NCBI GenBank assembly: GCA_023420715.1
Contig: JAEZVR010000160.1
Span: forward strand, 1-12,260
Origin: Bacillota bacterium
GTDB taxonomy: Bacteria > Bacillota > Clostridia > Saccharofermentanales > Fastidiosipilaceae
DNA: 12,260 nt
Direction: 5' to 3'
Under the pieces are notes generated by a model, which had not been told where the DNA came from, did no database searches, and worked only from the letters and a program-made list of their open reading frames with translations. Shown here piece by piece: positions 6,164 to 12,260 of this stretch; position 1 is the first letter of the stretch; each line of letters begins with the position of its first letter. The position numbers were made by a program, and so were the translations under genes.

Positions 6164-7342
6164 TCACTTTAATTGAGCCGGCCTTGGCTGGCAAGCTTTT
6201 TCAAGACGGTTTAGATAAGCATCTACCCACTCACCTGCCTCAAAACGTGGTACTAGGATGGATTGAACGCCCAGTTGATCTAAGCTGCGCAGCGCATGAT
6301 AGAAATGCTGACCAGCTTCTTTTGAGTTTGCCATCTCGCCATAGCAATAGAAGTATCGCTTACCCGATCCATGCAATGCCACCACCTGACCAATTTGAAG
6401 CGGCGGGTGGTACCCAAAGTTTTTCCAATCCGCCTGAGTCAGCATGATGCCAATCGAGGCTTGAAAATCGACATCCGATGCAATATCCGTTAAAGCCAGT
6501 GGTGGTTGATAAGCAATCACTGGGCAGCTTGGCGCATAATGGCGATATTTCATCCCTGGCGCACGGGGTTTTTCGACATCATCTAATTGATGCTGACCAG
6601 ACTGCAAAAGCATTTCTTGCCAATCTCGGTCGGAAAAGCTAATCTCGTATTTTAATAACACATTTAAGATATCGGATGCACTATAGGCACCTGGTCGAAG
6701 AATCACGGGCTTGTCTGTTAAATCCAAGACTGTGGATTCTAGGCCGATTTTGGCATATCCAGCATCGACAACATAGGGTATTCTACCAGAAAAATCTGCC
6801 AGAACATGGTCCGCTGATGTTGGACTTGGCGTGCCAGATAAATTGGCAGAAGGTGCCGCAACAGCCTGACCGCTTTGCACCATGAGTGCACGTGCAACTG
6901 CCAATTCCGGCAGACGAATGCCAACGGTCTCACCACCTGCTGTAACAGCATCCGGAACGAGATCAGAGCGTGGTAAAACCAAAGTTAATGGACCTGGCAT
7001 CAGATGATCTATCAGGCATTGAGCCCCTAACGATAAAGTGCGCACAAGGGGAGCGATCTGGCGCTTTGAGCCGACATGCACAATGAGGGGATTATCATTT
7101 GGACGACCCTTAAGTGTAAAAATACGTTCAATGGCCTCGGGAAATGCAATGGATGCCCCAAGTCCATAAACGGTTTCTGTGGGAATACCGATAACAGCAC
7201 CAGAAGCCAATGCATGAGCAGCTGGTTTTAAAAGTGGAAAGAGTACGTCCTGAACGGGCTTAGAGCATGCCCCTGTCTCCCCATCCAACCAATTTTGATC
7301 TTGAATAAAAACCTTGGGTACAACAATGCGCTTTGTCATCAT
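6164..7342 (-). CDS. sua5: L-threonylcarbamoyladenylate synthase (Sua5/YwlC, two-domain)
   Basis: A 392-residue enzyme that makes threonylcarbamoyl-AMP from threonine, bicarbonate and ATP, the first step of t6A modification at position 37 of ANN-decoding tRNAs. The YrdC/TsaC domain spans about 35-225, with IPTETVYGLG (53-62), LKGRPNDNPL (78-87), SANLSG (165-170) and ESTVLDL (202-208). The linker APGMKYRHYAP (261-271) and a C-terminal Sua5 domain with ALRSLDQLGV and VDAYLNRLEKA show the long form rather than single-domain TsaC. The start ATG at 7342 overlaps the prfA stop in an ATGA, and a second ATG follows at once (ATGATG), so residue 1 or 2 may be the true start. It sits between prfA and the phosphatase, the usual Bacillota order. 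Confidence 0.93.
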   Translation of the reverse strand: MMTKRIVVPKVFIQDQNWLDGETGACSKPVQDVLFPLLKPAAHALASGAVIGIPTETVYGLGASIAFPEAIERIFTLKGRPNDNPLIVHVGSKRQIAPLVRTLSLGAQCLIDHLMPGPLTLVLPRSDLVPDAVTAGGETVGIRLPELAVARALMVQSGQAVAAPSANLSGTPSPTSADHVLADFSGRIPYVVDAGYAKIGLESTVLDLTDKPVILRPGAYSASDILNVLLKYEISFSDRDWQEMLLQSGQHQLDDVEKPRAPGMKYRHYAPSCPVIAYQPPLALTDIASDVDFQASIGIMLTQADWKNFGYHPPLQIGQVVALHGSGKRYFYCYGEMANSKEAGQHFYHALRSLDQLGVQSILVPRFEAGEWVDAYLNRLEKACQPRPAQLK

Positions 7343-8415
7343 GATTCAACCATCTGAGTGATCCGCTCTGCTTCCATCAAAGGTTGCACCAACAAATTTA
7401 ATTGGCCGGATAAAATATCGTCCAACTTGTACAGTGTTAAATTAATACGATGATCTGTCACACGACTTTGATGATAGTTATAGGTACGAATACGTTCGCT
7501 GCGATCCCCAGTACCCACTTGTTGTTGTCTTTCTTTTGAGACGGCATCAGCCTGGGCCTGTTCTGCCATGTCGTATAATTTTGACCGCAACATCTTCATT
7601 GCCTTGTCTTTGTTCTTATGTTGAGATCGTTCATCTTGACATTGTACAACCACACCCGTTGGTTTATGGGTAATCCTTATGGCAGATGATGTTTTATTGA
7701 CGTGCTGTCCACCTGCGCCAGATGCCCGATAAGTATCGATTTGCAAATCATCTGGATGAATATCAATGGCAACATCATCGACTTCTGGCATGATGGCAAC
7801 CGTACAAGTCGAGGTGTGAATACGTCCACCAGATTCGGTAACTGGAACTCTCTGTACACGGTGCACACCCATTTCATATTTAAATCGACTGTAGGCTCCT
7901 TGTCCGGAAATCAAAAAAACACCTTCTTTTAGGCCGCCCAATTCGGTCAGAGAGAGATCTACCATTTCCCATTGAAAACCAAGTTGGATTGCGTATGCGT
8001 GATACATCTGCATCAAAACCTGGGCAAATAAGGCAGCCTCTTCCCCGCCGGCACCACTGCGGATTTCCAGATAGACATTTGCCATATCCTTTGGATCAGA
8101 AATCTGCATCAATTCTTCTAACTCAGCTTCGATCGCTTGTGCTCGCATCGATAACGTTTTCGCTTCAGTTTTAAGCCACGCACTCATATCTGGCTGTTTA
8201 CCGTCGTCACTTGTCATCAAAGCTTGCACCTCTGCCAATTCAGTCTGAATCTGACACCAAGATTCATACCGTTTTGCAACAGGTTCAAGGTCATTATGCT
8301 CTTTAATGATTTGTTGATATCGCGCAAGATCTGAGAAAATATCCGGCTGACTTAATACCGTTACCAGCTCATCATACCGCGCTTTAATTTTTTGATACCG
8401 ATTTTCGATACTCAT
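7339..8415 (-). CDS. prfA: Peptide chain release factor 1 (RF1)
   Basis: A 358-residue class I release factor that reads UAA and UAG stop codons in the ribosomal A site and triggers peptide release. GGQ, the peptidyl-transferase-centre motif modified by PrmC, lies at 235-237 in SGAGGQHVNKTS. The tripeptide PVT at 191-193 (HRVQRVPVTES) fits the PxT of RF1 and not the SPF of RF2. Length agrees with the usual 355-360. The reading frame stays open to 8490, but the family N-terminus MSIENRYQKI begins at 8415, only 2 nt after the prmC stop, with GGAG upstream, so the start at 8415 is chosen. Its own stop is TGA, which RF1 does not read, and it overlaps the sua5 ATG. Confidence 0.96.
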   Translation of the reverse strand: MSIENRYQKIKARYDELVTVLSQPDIFSDLARYQQIIKEHNDLEPVAKRYESWCQIQTELAEVQALMTSDDGKQPDMSAWLKTEAKTLSMRAQAIEAELEELMQISDPKDMANVYLEIRSGAGGEEAALFAQVLMQMYHAYAIQLGFQWEMVDLSLTELGGLKEGVFLISGQGAYSRFKYEMGVHRVQRVPVTESGGRIHTSTCTVAIMPEVDDVAIDIHPDDLQIDTYRASGAGGQHVNKTSSAIRITHKPTGVVVQCQDERSQHKNKDKAMKMLRSKLYDMAEQAQADAVSKERQQQVGTGDRSERIRTYNYHQSRVTDHRINLTLYKLDDILSGQLNLLVQPLMEAERITQMVES

Positions 8416-8417
8416 CT

Positions 8418-9335
8418 TTAACTCCGATATTGCAAGACCAAAACGCGATCTCTTCCGGCAAGATCTTGTCGCGCCGAGACCACTTCCCATCCACCTTGAT
8501 CTTGAATGATGTGGACGAGGGCCTCTTTTTGATCATATCCATGTTCTAGTATAAAAAAACCACCAGATTTAAGCCAACGTTTGGCTTGTTCCAAGCAAAT
8601 CCGATATGGATCCAACCCATCCATTCCACCATCTAATGCCAAATGCGGTTCATACTGACACACACTTTTATCCAAGGTCGAAATGACCTGAGTTGGAATA
8701 TAAGGTGGATTCATTAAAATCAAATCAACAGCATCCAAATGTGAGCTGGCCTCTAGCCAATTCGCTTGAAACAGCGTAATGCAGTCGCCATAAGCATGAT
8801 ACATCACATTTTCACCTGCCACGGACAGCGCATCCGCTGATATGTCCGAAGCAAAAATGTGCAGGGGTACGGGACATTCAGATGACAAATATTGTTGCAT
8901 CAAAGCGATACTCAATGCCCCAGAACCCACACAGGGTTCCCAGACAATACGTTTACCTGTCCCCTTCATATTTAAAAGGACTTGCAAAGTTGCTTCGACT
9001 AAAATTTCACTATCTGGCCTTGGAATAAGAACAGATTGATTGACCCGAATGATCAGATCATCAAAATATGTCCAACCTAAAATGTATGGCACAGGGCAAT
9101 GTGATTGAAACAAAGATAACGCCCGTTCAATTTCTATCACGTCAACGGAGCAGTTATGTTGAATTTGACCGAGGAGTTTGGCTTGACGAAATTGTTGTGG
9201 GGTTAAACCAAGCAATCCAGCATAGAGTAACGTGGCAATCGCATAAGGATCATCCTCTTCCAAAGCCGGTTGAGCATGAGTTTTAAGCCATGCAGCCATC
9301 TTTGAGATTTGTTGATCCGCTGGGTGCTCATTCAT
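8418..9335 (-). CDS. prmC: Release factor glutamine methyltransferase (PrmC)
   Basis: A 305-residue SAM-dependent methyltransferase that methylates the glutamine of the GGQ motif in release factors, raising release efficiency. The substrate-recognition part has VPYILGWTYF (82-91) and LIPRPDSEILVE (103-114). The SAM-binding motif is WEPCVGSGALS (132-142), somewhat diverged from the usual GTGSG. NPPY at 209-212 is the glutamine N5-methyltransferase signature. An upstream ATG at 9353 is possible, but the one at 9335 forms an ATGA overlap with the DUF1385 stop and has GGGGA at about the right distance, so it is preferred. The gene lies directly before its substrate prfA, with a 2-nt gap. Confidence 0.93.
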   Translation of the reverse strand: MNEHPADQQISKMAAWLKTHAQPALEEDDPYAIATLLYAGLLGLTPQQFRQAKLLGQIQHNCSVDVIEIERALSLFQSHCPVPYILGWTYFDDLIIRVNQSVLIPRPDSEILVEATLQVLLNMKGTGKRIVWEPCVGSGALSIALMQQYLSSECPVPLHIFASDISADALSVAGENVMYHAYGDCITLFQANWLEASSHLDAVDLILMNPPYIPTQVISTLDKSVCQYEPHLALDGGMDGLDPYRICLEQAKRWLKSGGFFILEHGYDQKEALVHIIQDQGGWEVVSARQDLAGRDRVLVLQYRS

Positions 9336-10396
9336 GACTGGTCCCCAAGCCATTGATCTTTGCCTGTTTCCGATGGTAAGACAGATTCGAGCGCTAAAAT
9401 CGCTACTTCTAGCATACTGTCATCCGGTTCTTTTGTGGTGAGTTTTTGTAACCACAGACCAGGTTTGGCAAGACATTTTCCAAGACCGACATCATCATGT
9501 GCACCGATCCAGCGTTGTAATTCAAAGGCTATCCCTGCGACAAGCGGAATGCAAATCAAGCGAATCATTAAATTAATGATGGGATGATACCAGCCTAGAA
9601 ACGCAAAAACAAAGGTACTCAAAAAGACCACCAAAAATAAAAAGGAAGTACCACACCTCGGATGCAAACGACTAAACTTGCGCACACTTTCAACCGTCAG
9701 CGGGGCCTGATGTTCATAACAGGCGATGGTTTTATGTTCTGCGCCATGATACGCCCAAGTACGAGAAATGGCTTTTGACTTTGTTGTCAGCCAAATATAA
9801 GCAATTAGAATGCCCAAACGGATTAAACCCTCCATCAAATTCAAGCCAATCATTTGATGAAGTTGGTCCCCTTGAGCCCCAAGCAATTGTGCACAGCCTT
9901 GAACGATTAAATTGGGCAAAACAACAAATAAACCAAGACCACATAGAATGCCAAAAGCCACCGCCAGTAAACTCCAAAAACGCTCTAGAGATGTTGTCGA
10001 CTTTTGTTTCGGTACTGTTTTTGAAACTGATTTTGCCACCTCATTTGCTAAAGAGGTCTCCCTGCCCATCGGAGGAGAATCAAGATAAGCTTGATCGCCA
10101 AAAGAGGTTTCGTCTGGAATCTGTTGAATGGGTGCTTCCAATGAATTCAGATCTGCCGCGCGTGACAAAGCTTTTACGCCCATAGCCATTTGACCAAAAA
10201 GCCGAATCACCCCACGTAGGACAGGATATTGTCCCCATTTTCCATAGCGTTTTGAAGGGCGCATTTCGCGATAAAGCCTACCATCATTTAAGCGAACCAC
10301 CAGGGCAGTTTGATCTGGTCCGATCATCATTAAGCCCTCAATCAGTGCCTGCCCACCAATCGTTGTCCGGTAAGGTGCTGTCTTCTGTTGGCTCAT
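9332..10396 (-). CDS. DUF1385 (YqhQ-family) multipass membrane protein
   Basis: A 354-residue membrane protein of the YqhQ/DUF1385 family, whose molecular function is not known. Family marks are the N-terminal GGQALIEGLMM (14-24), YHGAEHKTI (216-224) and HPRCGTSF (245-252); the conserved His, Glu and Cys suggest metal binding, which is my inference. Hydrophobic segments lie at about 140-163, 186-203, 252-270 and 272-292. Residues 82-137 form a polar, low-conservation insert before the first membrane segment. It starts with a good GGAGG site a few bases after the rpmE terminator, and its TGA overlaps the prmC ATG. Its place between rpmE and prmC-prfA is typical of Bacillota. Confidence 0.9.
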   Translation of the reverse strand: MSQQKTAPYRTTIGGQALIEGLMMIGPDQTALVVRLNDGRLYREMRPSKRYGKWGQYPVLRGVIRLFGQMAMGVKALSRAADLNSLEAPIQQIPDETSFGDQAYLDSPPMGRETSLANEVAKSVSKTVPKQKSTTSLERFWSLLAVAFGILCGLGLFVVLPNLIVQGCAQLLGAQGDQLHQMIGLNLMEGLIRLGILIAYIWLTTKSKAISRTWAYHGAEHKTIACYEHQAPLTVESVRKFSRLHPRCGTSFLFLVVFLSTFVFAFLGWYHPIINLMIRLICIPLVAGIAFELQRWIGAHDDVGLGKCLAKPGLWLQKLTTKEPDDSMLEVAILALESVLPSETGKDQWLGDQS

Positions 10397-10412
10397 GTCA
10401 TCCTCCGAGTTT

Positions 10413-10439
10413 AAAAAAGAGGGCTCTGCCCTCTTTTTT
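10413..10439 (-). terminator. Rho-independent terminator directly after rpmE, before the DUF1385 operon
   Basis: On the minus strand the stem GAGGGC / GCCCTC closes an AGA loop. It is flanked by a run of A on the 5' side and six T on the 3' side, which can extend the stem to 12 bp. The 5' arm begins 4 nt after the last base of the rpmE UAA codon. The element is nearly symmetric, so it could act in both directions. All downstream genes of the operon need read-through past it unless a promoter lies in the few bases after it, and I see none there. Confidence 0.87.
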
Positions 10440-10644
10440 ATTTTTGATTTTTTTCCATACGGCGTTTAAATTTATCAACACGTCCGCCTGTGTCAACCAA
10501 TTTCTGTTTTCCAGTAAAAAATGGATGACAATTGGAACAAATGTCGACATTAATTGTTTCTTCTGTGGAACGGGTTTCAAAAGTGTTACCACAGGCGCAA
10601 CGCACCGTACACTTTTGATAAGTTGGATGAATACCCTGTTTCAT
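10438..10644 (-). CDS. rpmE: Large ribosomal subunit protein bL31 (zinc-binding type)
   Basis: A 68-residue ribosomal protein of the 50S subunit, in the bridge region to the 30S head. Four zinc-ligand cysteines are present at C16, C18, C36 and C39 (VRCACGN and ICSNCHP), so this is the C-plus, zinc-containing form rather than the zinc-free paralogue. FFTGKQKLVDTGGRVDKFKRR is the conserved central and basic tail. AGGAG lies 5 nt before the ATG. A near-consensus promoter and a roughly 66-nt leader with a foldable hairpin precede it, and a terminator follows its stop at once. Confidence 0.97.
   Translation of the reverse strand: MKQGIHPTYQKCTVRCACGNTFETRSTEETINVDICSNCHPFFTGKQKLVDTGGRVDKFKRRMEKNQK
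10469..10496 (-). promoter_or_regulatory. Possible internal promoter inside rpmE
   Basis: Within the rpmE coding strand a perfect -35 TTGACA (10496-10491) is followed after 16 nt by TAAATT (10474-10469), preceded by TGA as an extended -10. It could add transcription towards DUF1385, but the start would still lie upstream of the rpmE terminator. It overlaps the conserved codons for VDTGGRVDKF, so the match may simply reflect protein coding. Confidence 0.25.
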
Positions 10645-10662
10645 AAATTCTCCTTTGCATTT

Positions 10663-10699
10663 GCATGGCGCGTCAATCTGCAGAAGACGTATGCCATAC
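10663..10699 (-). promoter_or_regulatory. Predicted hairpin in the rpmE 5' leader (possible r-protein leader element)
   Basis: In the transcribed strand GTATGGC (10699-10693) can pair with GCCATGC (10669-10663), with one G-U pair. Inside it CGTC (10689-10686) pairs with GACG (10674-10671), closing an 11-nt loop. The structure ends 8 nt before the AGGAG ribosome binding site. bL31 leaders that act in autoregulation are known in several bacterial groups; whether this belongs to one of those classes is not settled from the sequence alone. Confidence 0.4.
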
Positions 10700-10716
10700 C
10701 GGCTAATAACGAATGA

Positions 10717-10745
10717 ATTATAATCACTTCAGCCTTTGACGTCAA
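10717..10745 (-). promoter_or_regulatory. Sigma-A promoter of rpmE
   Basis: TTGACG (10745-10740) and TATAAT (10722-10717) are separated by exactly 17 nt on the minus strand, one base from full consensus. Transcription would start near 10710, giving a leader of about 66 nt. The -35 overlaps the stop codon of the upstream short-chain dehydrogenase gene, so rpmE has its own promoter even though both genes face the same way. Confidence 0.85.
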
Positions 10746-11557
10746 GTCTGCTCAGCTTCAAATGGAGCAGATTCAGGTGATGAGGATTTTTTCATTTGTA
10801 ACGGGGCTTGAATCCGTGCAACCAATTTACCCAAAAGACGCCGTGGCAAAATTTTAGATAAGGCAATGACAATTTTGTTCATCAACCCAGGGGTCACACT
10901 GCGTTTTTTATGTTCAAAGGCTTTCAAAATGATATCTGCCGCTTGATCGGGTGACATTGAACCGTTGACCATCACCTTACCTGCGCGCTTTGAAAAAGGT
11001 GTAGCAAGTGCCCCGGGCCTAGCAATACAAAAATGAATACCCGGTTCTTCAATCATCATCGCTTCAAAAAAAGATTGAACAAACGATTTAGCGGCATAGT
11101 ACACAGCGGTATAGGGACCAGGTTGGTACGCCCCGGTGGAGGAAATTTGCAAAACTCGACCACTTGACTGATATAAGTCTGTTCGCAAAAGTGCAAACAG
11201 ATGAATGCAAGCCTCCAGATTAATTGCCAAAATCTGAGAAACCTGTTCTGGCTGAAGGCATCGATACAAACCAGCATCATTCCCACCAGCATTATTAATG
11301 AGCGCCCCAATACAGAGCCCCTGGGCATGCAGATCACGCACCAGCTGTTCACGTTCAGAAGCGTTGGCCAAATCAACGATAAAAGGAATCACGGATTGAG
11401 CGCCGAGAGATTGGCAAGCTTTCCGGCAGGCTTCTAAACCATCTTTGGAACGACCCGCAATGACCAGCACGCGTTCTGGATGATGGTTGGCATACCACTT
11501 CGCCATTTCGAAGCCCAAACCCGATGAGGCACCCGTAATTAAAATGGCTTCTGTCAT
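10742..11557 (-). CDS. Short-chain dehydrogenase/reductase (SDR family)
   Basis: A 271-residue classical SDR oxidoreductase using NAD(H) or NADP(H); the substrate is unknown. The cofactor motif TGASSGLG lies at 8-15, with R36 in AGRSK after strand 2 hinting at NADPH. NNAG is at 88-91. The catalytic serine is S140 in ISSTGAY and the YxxxK pair is Y153/K157. The C-terminus from about 240 has a basic stretch (LPRRLLGKL) and a polar tail. The frame stays open to 11584, but the ATG at 11557 forms an ATGA overlap with the nitroreductase stop and places TGASSGLG at the usual distance from the N-terminus, so it is chosen. It is translationally linked to the nitroreductase. No terminator follows it before the rpmE promoter. 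Confidence 0.87.
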   Translation of the reverse strand: MTEAILITGASSGLGFEMAKWYANHHPERVLVIAGRSKDGLEACRKACQSLGAQSVIPFIVDLANASEREQLVRDLHAQGLCIGALINNAGGNDAGLYRCLQPEQVSQILAINLEACIHLFALLRTDLYQSSGRVLQISSTGAYQPGPYTAVYYAAKSFVQSFFEAMMIEEPGIHFCIARPGALATPFSKRAGKVMVNGSMSPDQAADIILKAFEHKKRSVTPGLMNKIVIALSKILPRRLLGKLVARIQAPLQMKKSSSPESAPFEAEQT

Positions 11558-12260
11558 ATGTCGTAGCCCTGATCTGAAATCCATTGCAACCAGTCTGGAT
11601 GAGGAAGCGTTGCATAATGGGAGCGTATCTGTTCTTTGAATGGGCGAGAAGTGATCTTCGGATTTCTCAAATCAACATATTGCGTTTGCCAAATATCATA
11701 ATCAGCCAGCTCGGCCTGACACGCCTCATCTGTCAAACAACGATATTGATTACAGTGAAAAATAGATTTCACCTCAAGTTTTGGCTTATATTGCGGAGAA
11801 TTAGCAGGCTCTCCAAAACCAAGTCCAATCACTGGAAATGTATGTCGCGGCAATTTTAATAACGAGATCAACTTGGACACATCGTTTAAAAGAGAGCCTA
11901 AAAAAACAGCACCGAGTCCTAATCCCTCAATCGCTTGATTGACATTATGTGCCGCTAAACAGGCATCTTGAAAGCCTTGAATAAAACGATAAAAAGGCAA
12001 AGTTGTTTTGGTATCTTGATCCACCCCGTTGAGATAAGCGAGGTTGCGATGACTGTCTGCAATAAAAATCCAAACCATCGGCATATCCGAGATATAGCTT
12101 TGTTTTCCAATCTTTGCCAATTCCGCCAATAGAGACCGATCTGTGATTTCAATCACGCTGTATTGCTGGAGATGCAAGCTTGAACCGCCCGATCGACATA
12201 CAGCCCGCAGTTGATCTAGGATGGATTCAGGAATCGGTTTTTGGGTAAAATGCCGTATGG
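11554..12260 (-). CDS. Nitroreductase-family NAD(P)H flavin oxidoreductase, NfsA/FRP-like (N-terminus beyond window edge)
   Basis: The frame is open to the right edge of the window; 234 residues are visible and the start is missing, by perhaps 10-20 residues judging from the family. A TTG at 12177 is not the start, because the family pattern continues upstream of it as RHFTQKPIPESILDQLRAVCRSGGSSLHLQQYS. These enzymes bind FMN as homodimers and reduce nitro-compounds, quinones or flavins with NAD(P)H. Matching features are the FMN-contacting GGSSLHLQ segment, LAELAKIGKQSYISDMP with FIADSHR, VFLGSL (dimer and flavin region), PVIGLGFGEP, and the C-terminal WLQWISDQGYDI resembling the NfsA/FRP tail. 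It overlaps the SDR gene by four bases (ATGA), suggesting a shared redox or detoxification operon. Confidence 0.87.
   Translation of the reverse strand, partial: IRHFTQKPIPESILDQLRAVCRSGGSSLHLQQYSVIEITDRSLLAELAKIGKQSYISDMPMVWIFIADSHRNLAYLNGVDQDTKTTLPFYRFIQGFQDACLAAHNVNQAIEGLGLGAVFLGSLLNDVSKLISLLKLPRHTFPVIGLGFGEPANSPQYKPKLEVKSIFHCNQYRCLTDEACQAELADYDIWQTQYVDLRNPKITSRPFKEQIRSHYATLPHPDWLQWISDQGYDI

Noticed and set aside
8416..8490. Longer N-terminus for RF1 starting at 8490.
   Set aside because: It would overlap prmC by about 70 nt, and the extra 25 residues do not belong to the RF1 family, whose N-terminus begins at 8415 behind a GGAG site.
9775..10185. 136-codon plus-strand frame opposite DUF1385.
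   Set aside because: It is antisense to a conserved membrane protein gene, with no homology signal or SD, and is explained as a shadow frame.
10689..10699. GTATG-C-CATAC palindrome downstream of the rpmE promoter as a repressor operator.
   Set aside because: Arms of five bases are short for an operator, and the same bases fit better into the longer leader hairpin.
1..12260. Search for CRISPR arrays, insertion sequences, tRNA/rRNA genes, toxin-antitoxin pairs or defence genes.
   Set aside because: No repeat-spacer pattern, transposase, terminal inverted repeats, cloverleaf sequence or defence motif was seen; the window is mostly housekeeping genes in conserved order.

Overview
The window looks like chromosomal DNA from a low-to-mid GC member of the Bacillota (Firmicutes), most likely a Clostridia-type anaerobe; I cannot name a genus. 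Three things support this. The minus-strand order rpmE - DUF1385/YqhQ - prmC - prfA - sua5 - low-molecular-weight phosphatase is the arrangement known from Bacilli and Clostridia. The Shine-Dalgarno sites are strong GGAGG types and one promoter is a near-consensus sigma-A site (TTGACG, 17 nt, TATAAT). The MurC also has the SEACEY / NNIESDHMDFF signatures typical of clostridial enzymes. No tRNA, rRNA, CRISPR array, insertion sequence or phage gene was seen, and no gene-free stretch exceeds 300 bases.

Layout. Positions 1-961 (minus) hold a class V aminotransferase cut off by the window edge. It diverges from a murC - methyltransferase pair at 1077-3334 (plus). A stand-alone iolB-like isomerase follows at 3461-4252 (plus), with its own promoter and terminator. 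Next is a membrane-anchored phospholipase-D-fold protein at 4324-5733 (plus) whose two catalytic HKD motifs have both decayed. Its 3' end overlaps by 36 nt, tail to tail, the last gene of a minus-strand translation operon: rpmE (10644) > DUF1385 membrane protein > prmC > prfA > sua5 > arginine/tyrosine phosphatase (ends 5698). Upstream of rpmE, also on the minus strand, lie a nitroreductase (cut by the right edge) and a short-chain dehydrogenase in one overlapping pair.

How the genes work together. The minus-strand operon is largely about protein synthesis: ribosomal protein bL31, release factor 1, the methyltransferase that modifies its GGQ loop, and the enzyme that starts t6A modification of tRNA. 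A phosphatase with the YwlE-type Thr11 closes the operon. Genes are packed tightly, with ATGA stop/start overlaps at four junctions in the window, which suggests translational coupling.

The most interesting points are regulatory. Two genes (aminotransferase and PLD-like) share the layout TGATAWAAT - 6 nt - ATG, which predicts leaderless mRNAs. The rpmE 5' leader can fold into a hairpin just before its ribosome binding site. The rpmE terminator begins 4 nt after the rpmE UAA codon, so a ribosome waiting for release factor there would mask it; this could let RF1 shortage raise read-through into prmC-prfA. The dead PLD-like protein and the altered C-terminal motifs of MurC are the main protein-level oddities. 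I found no convincing new multi-gene system such as a defence island.
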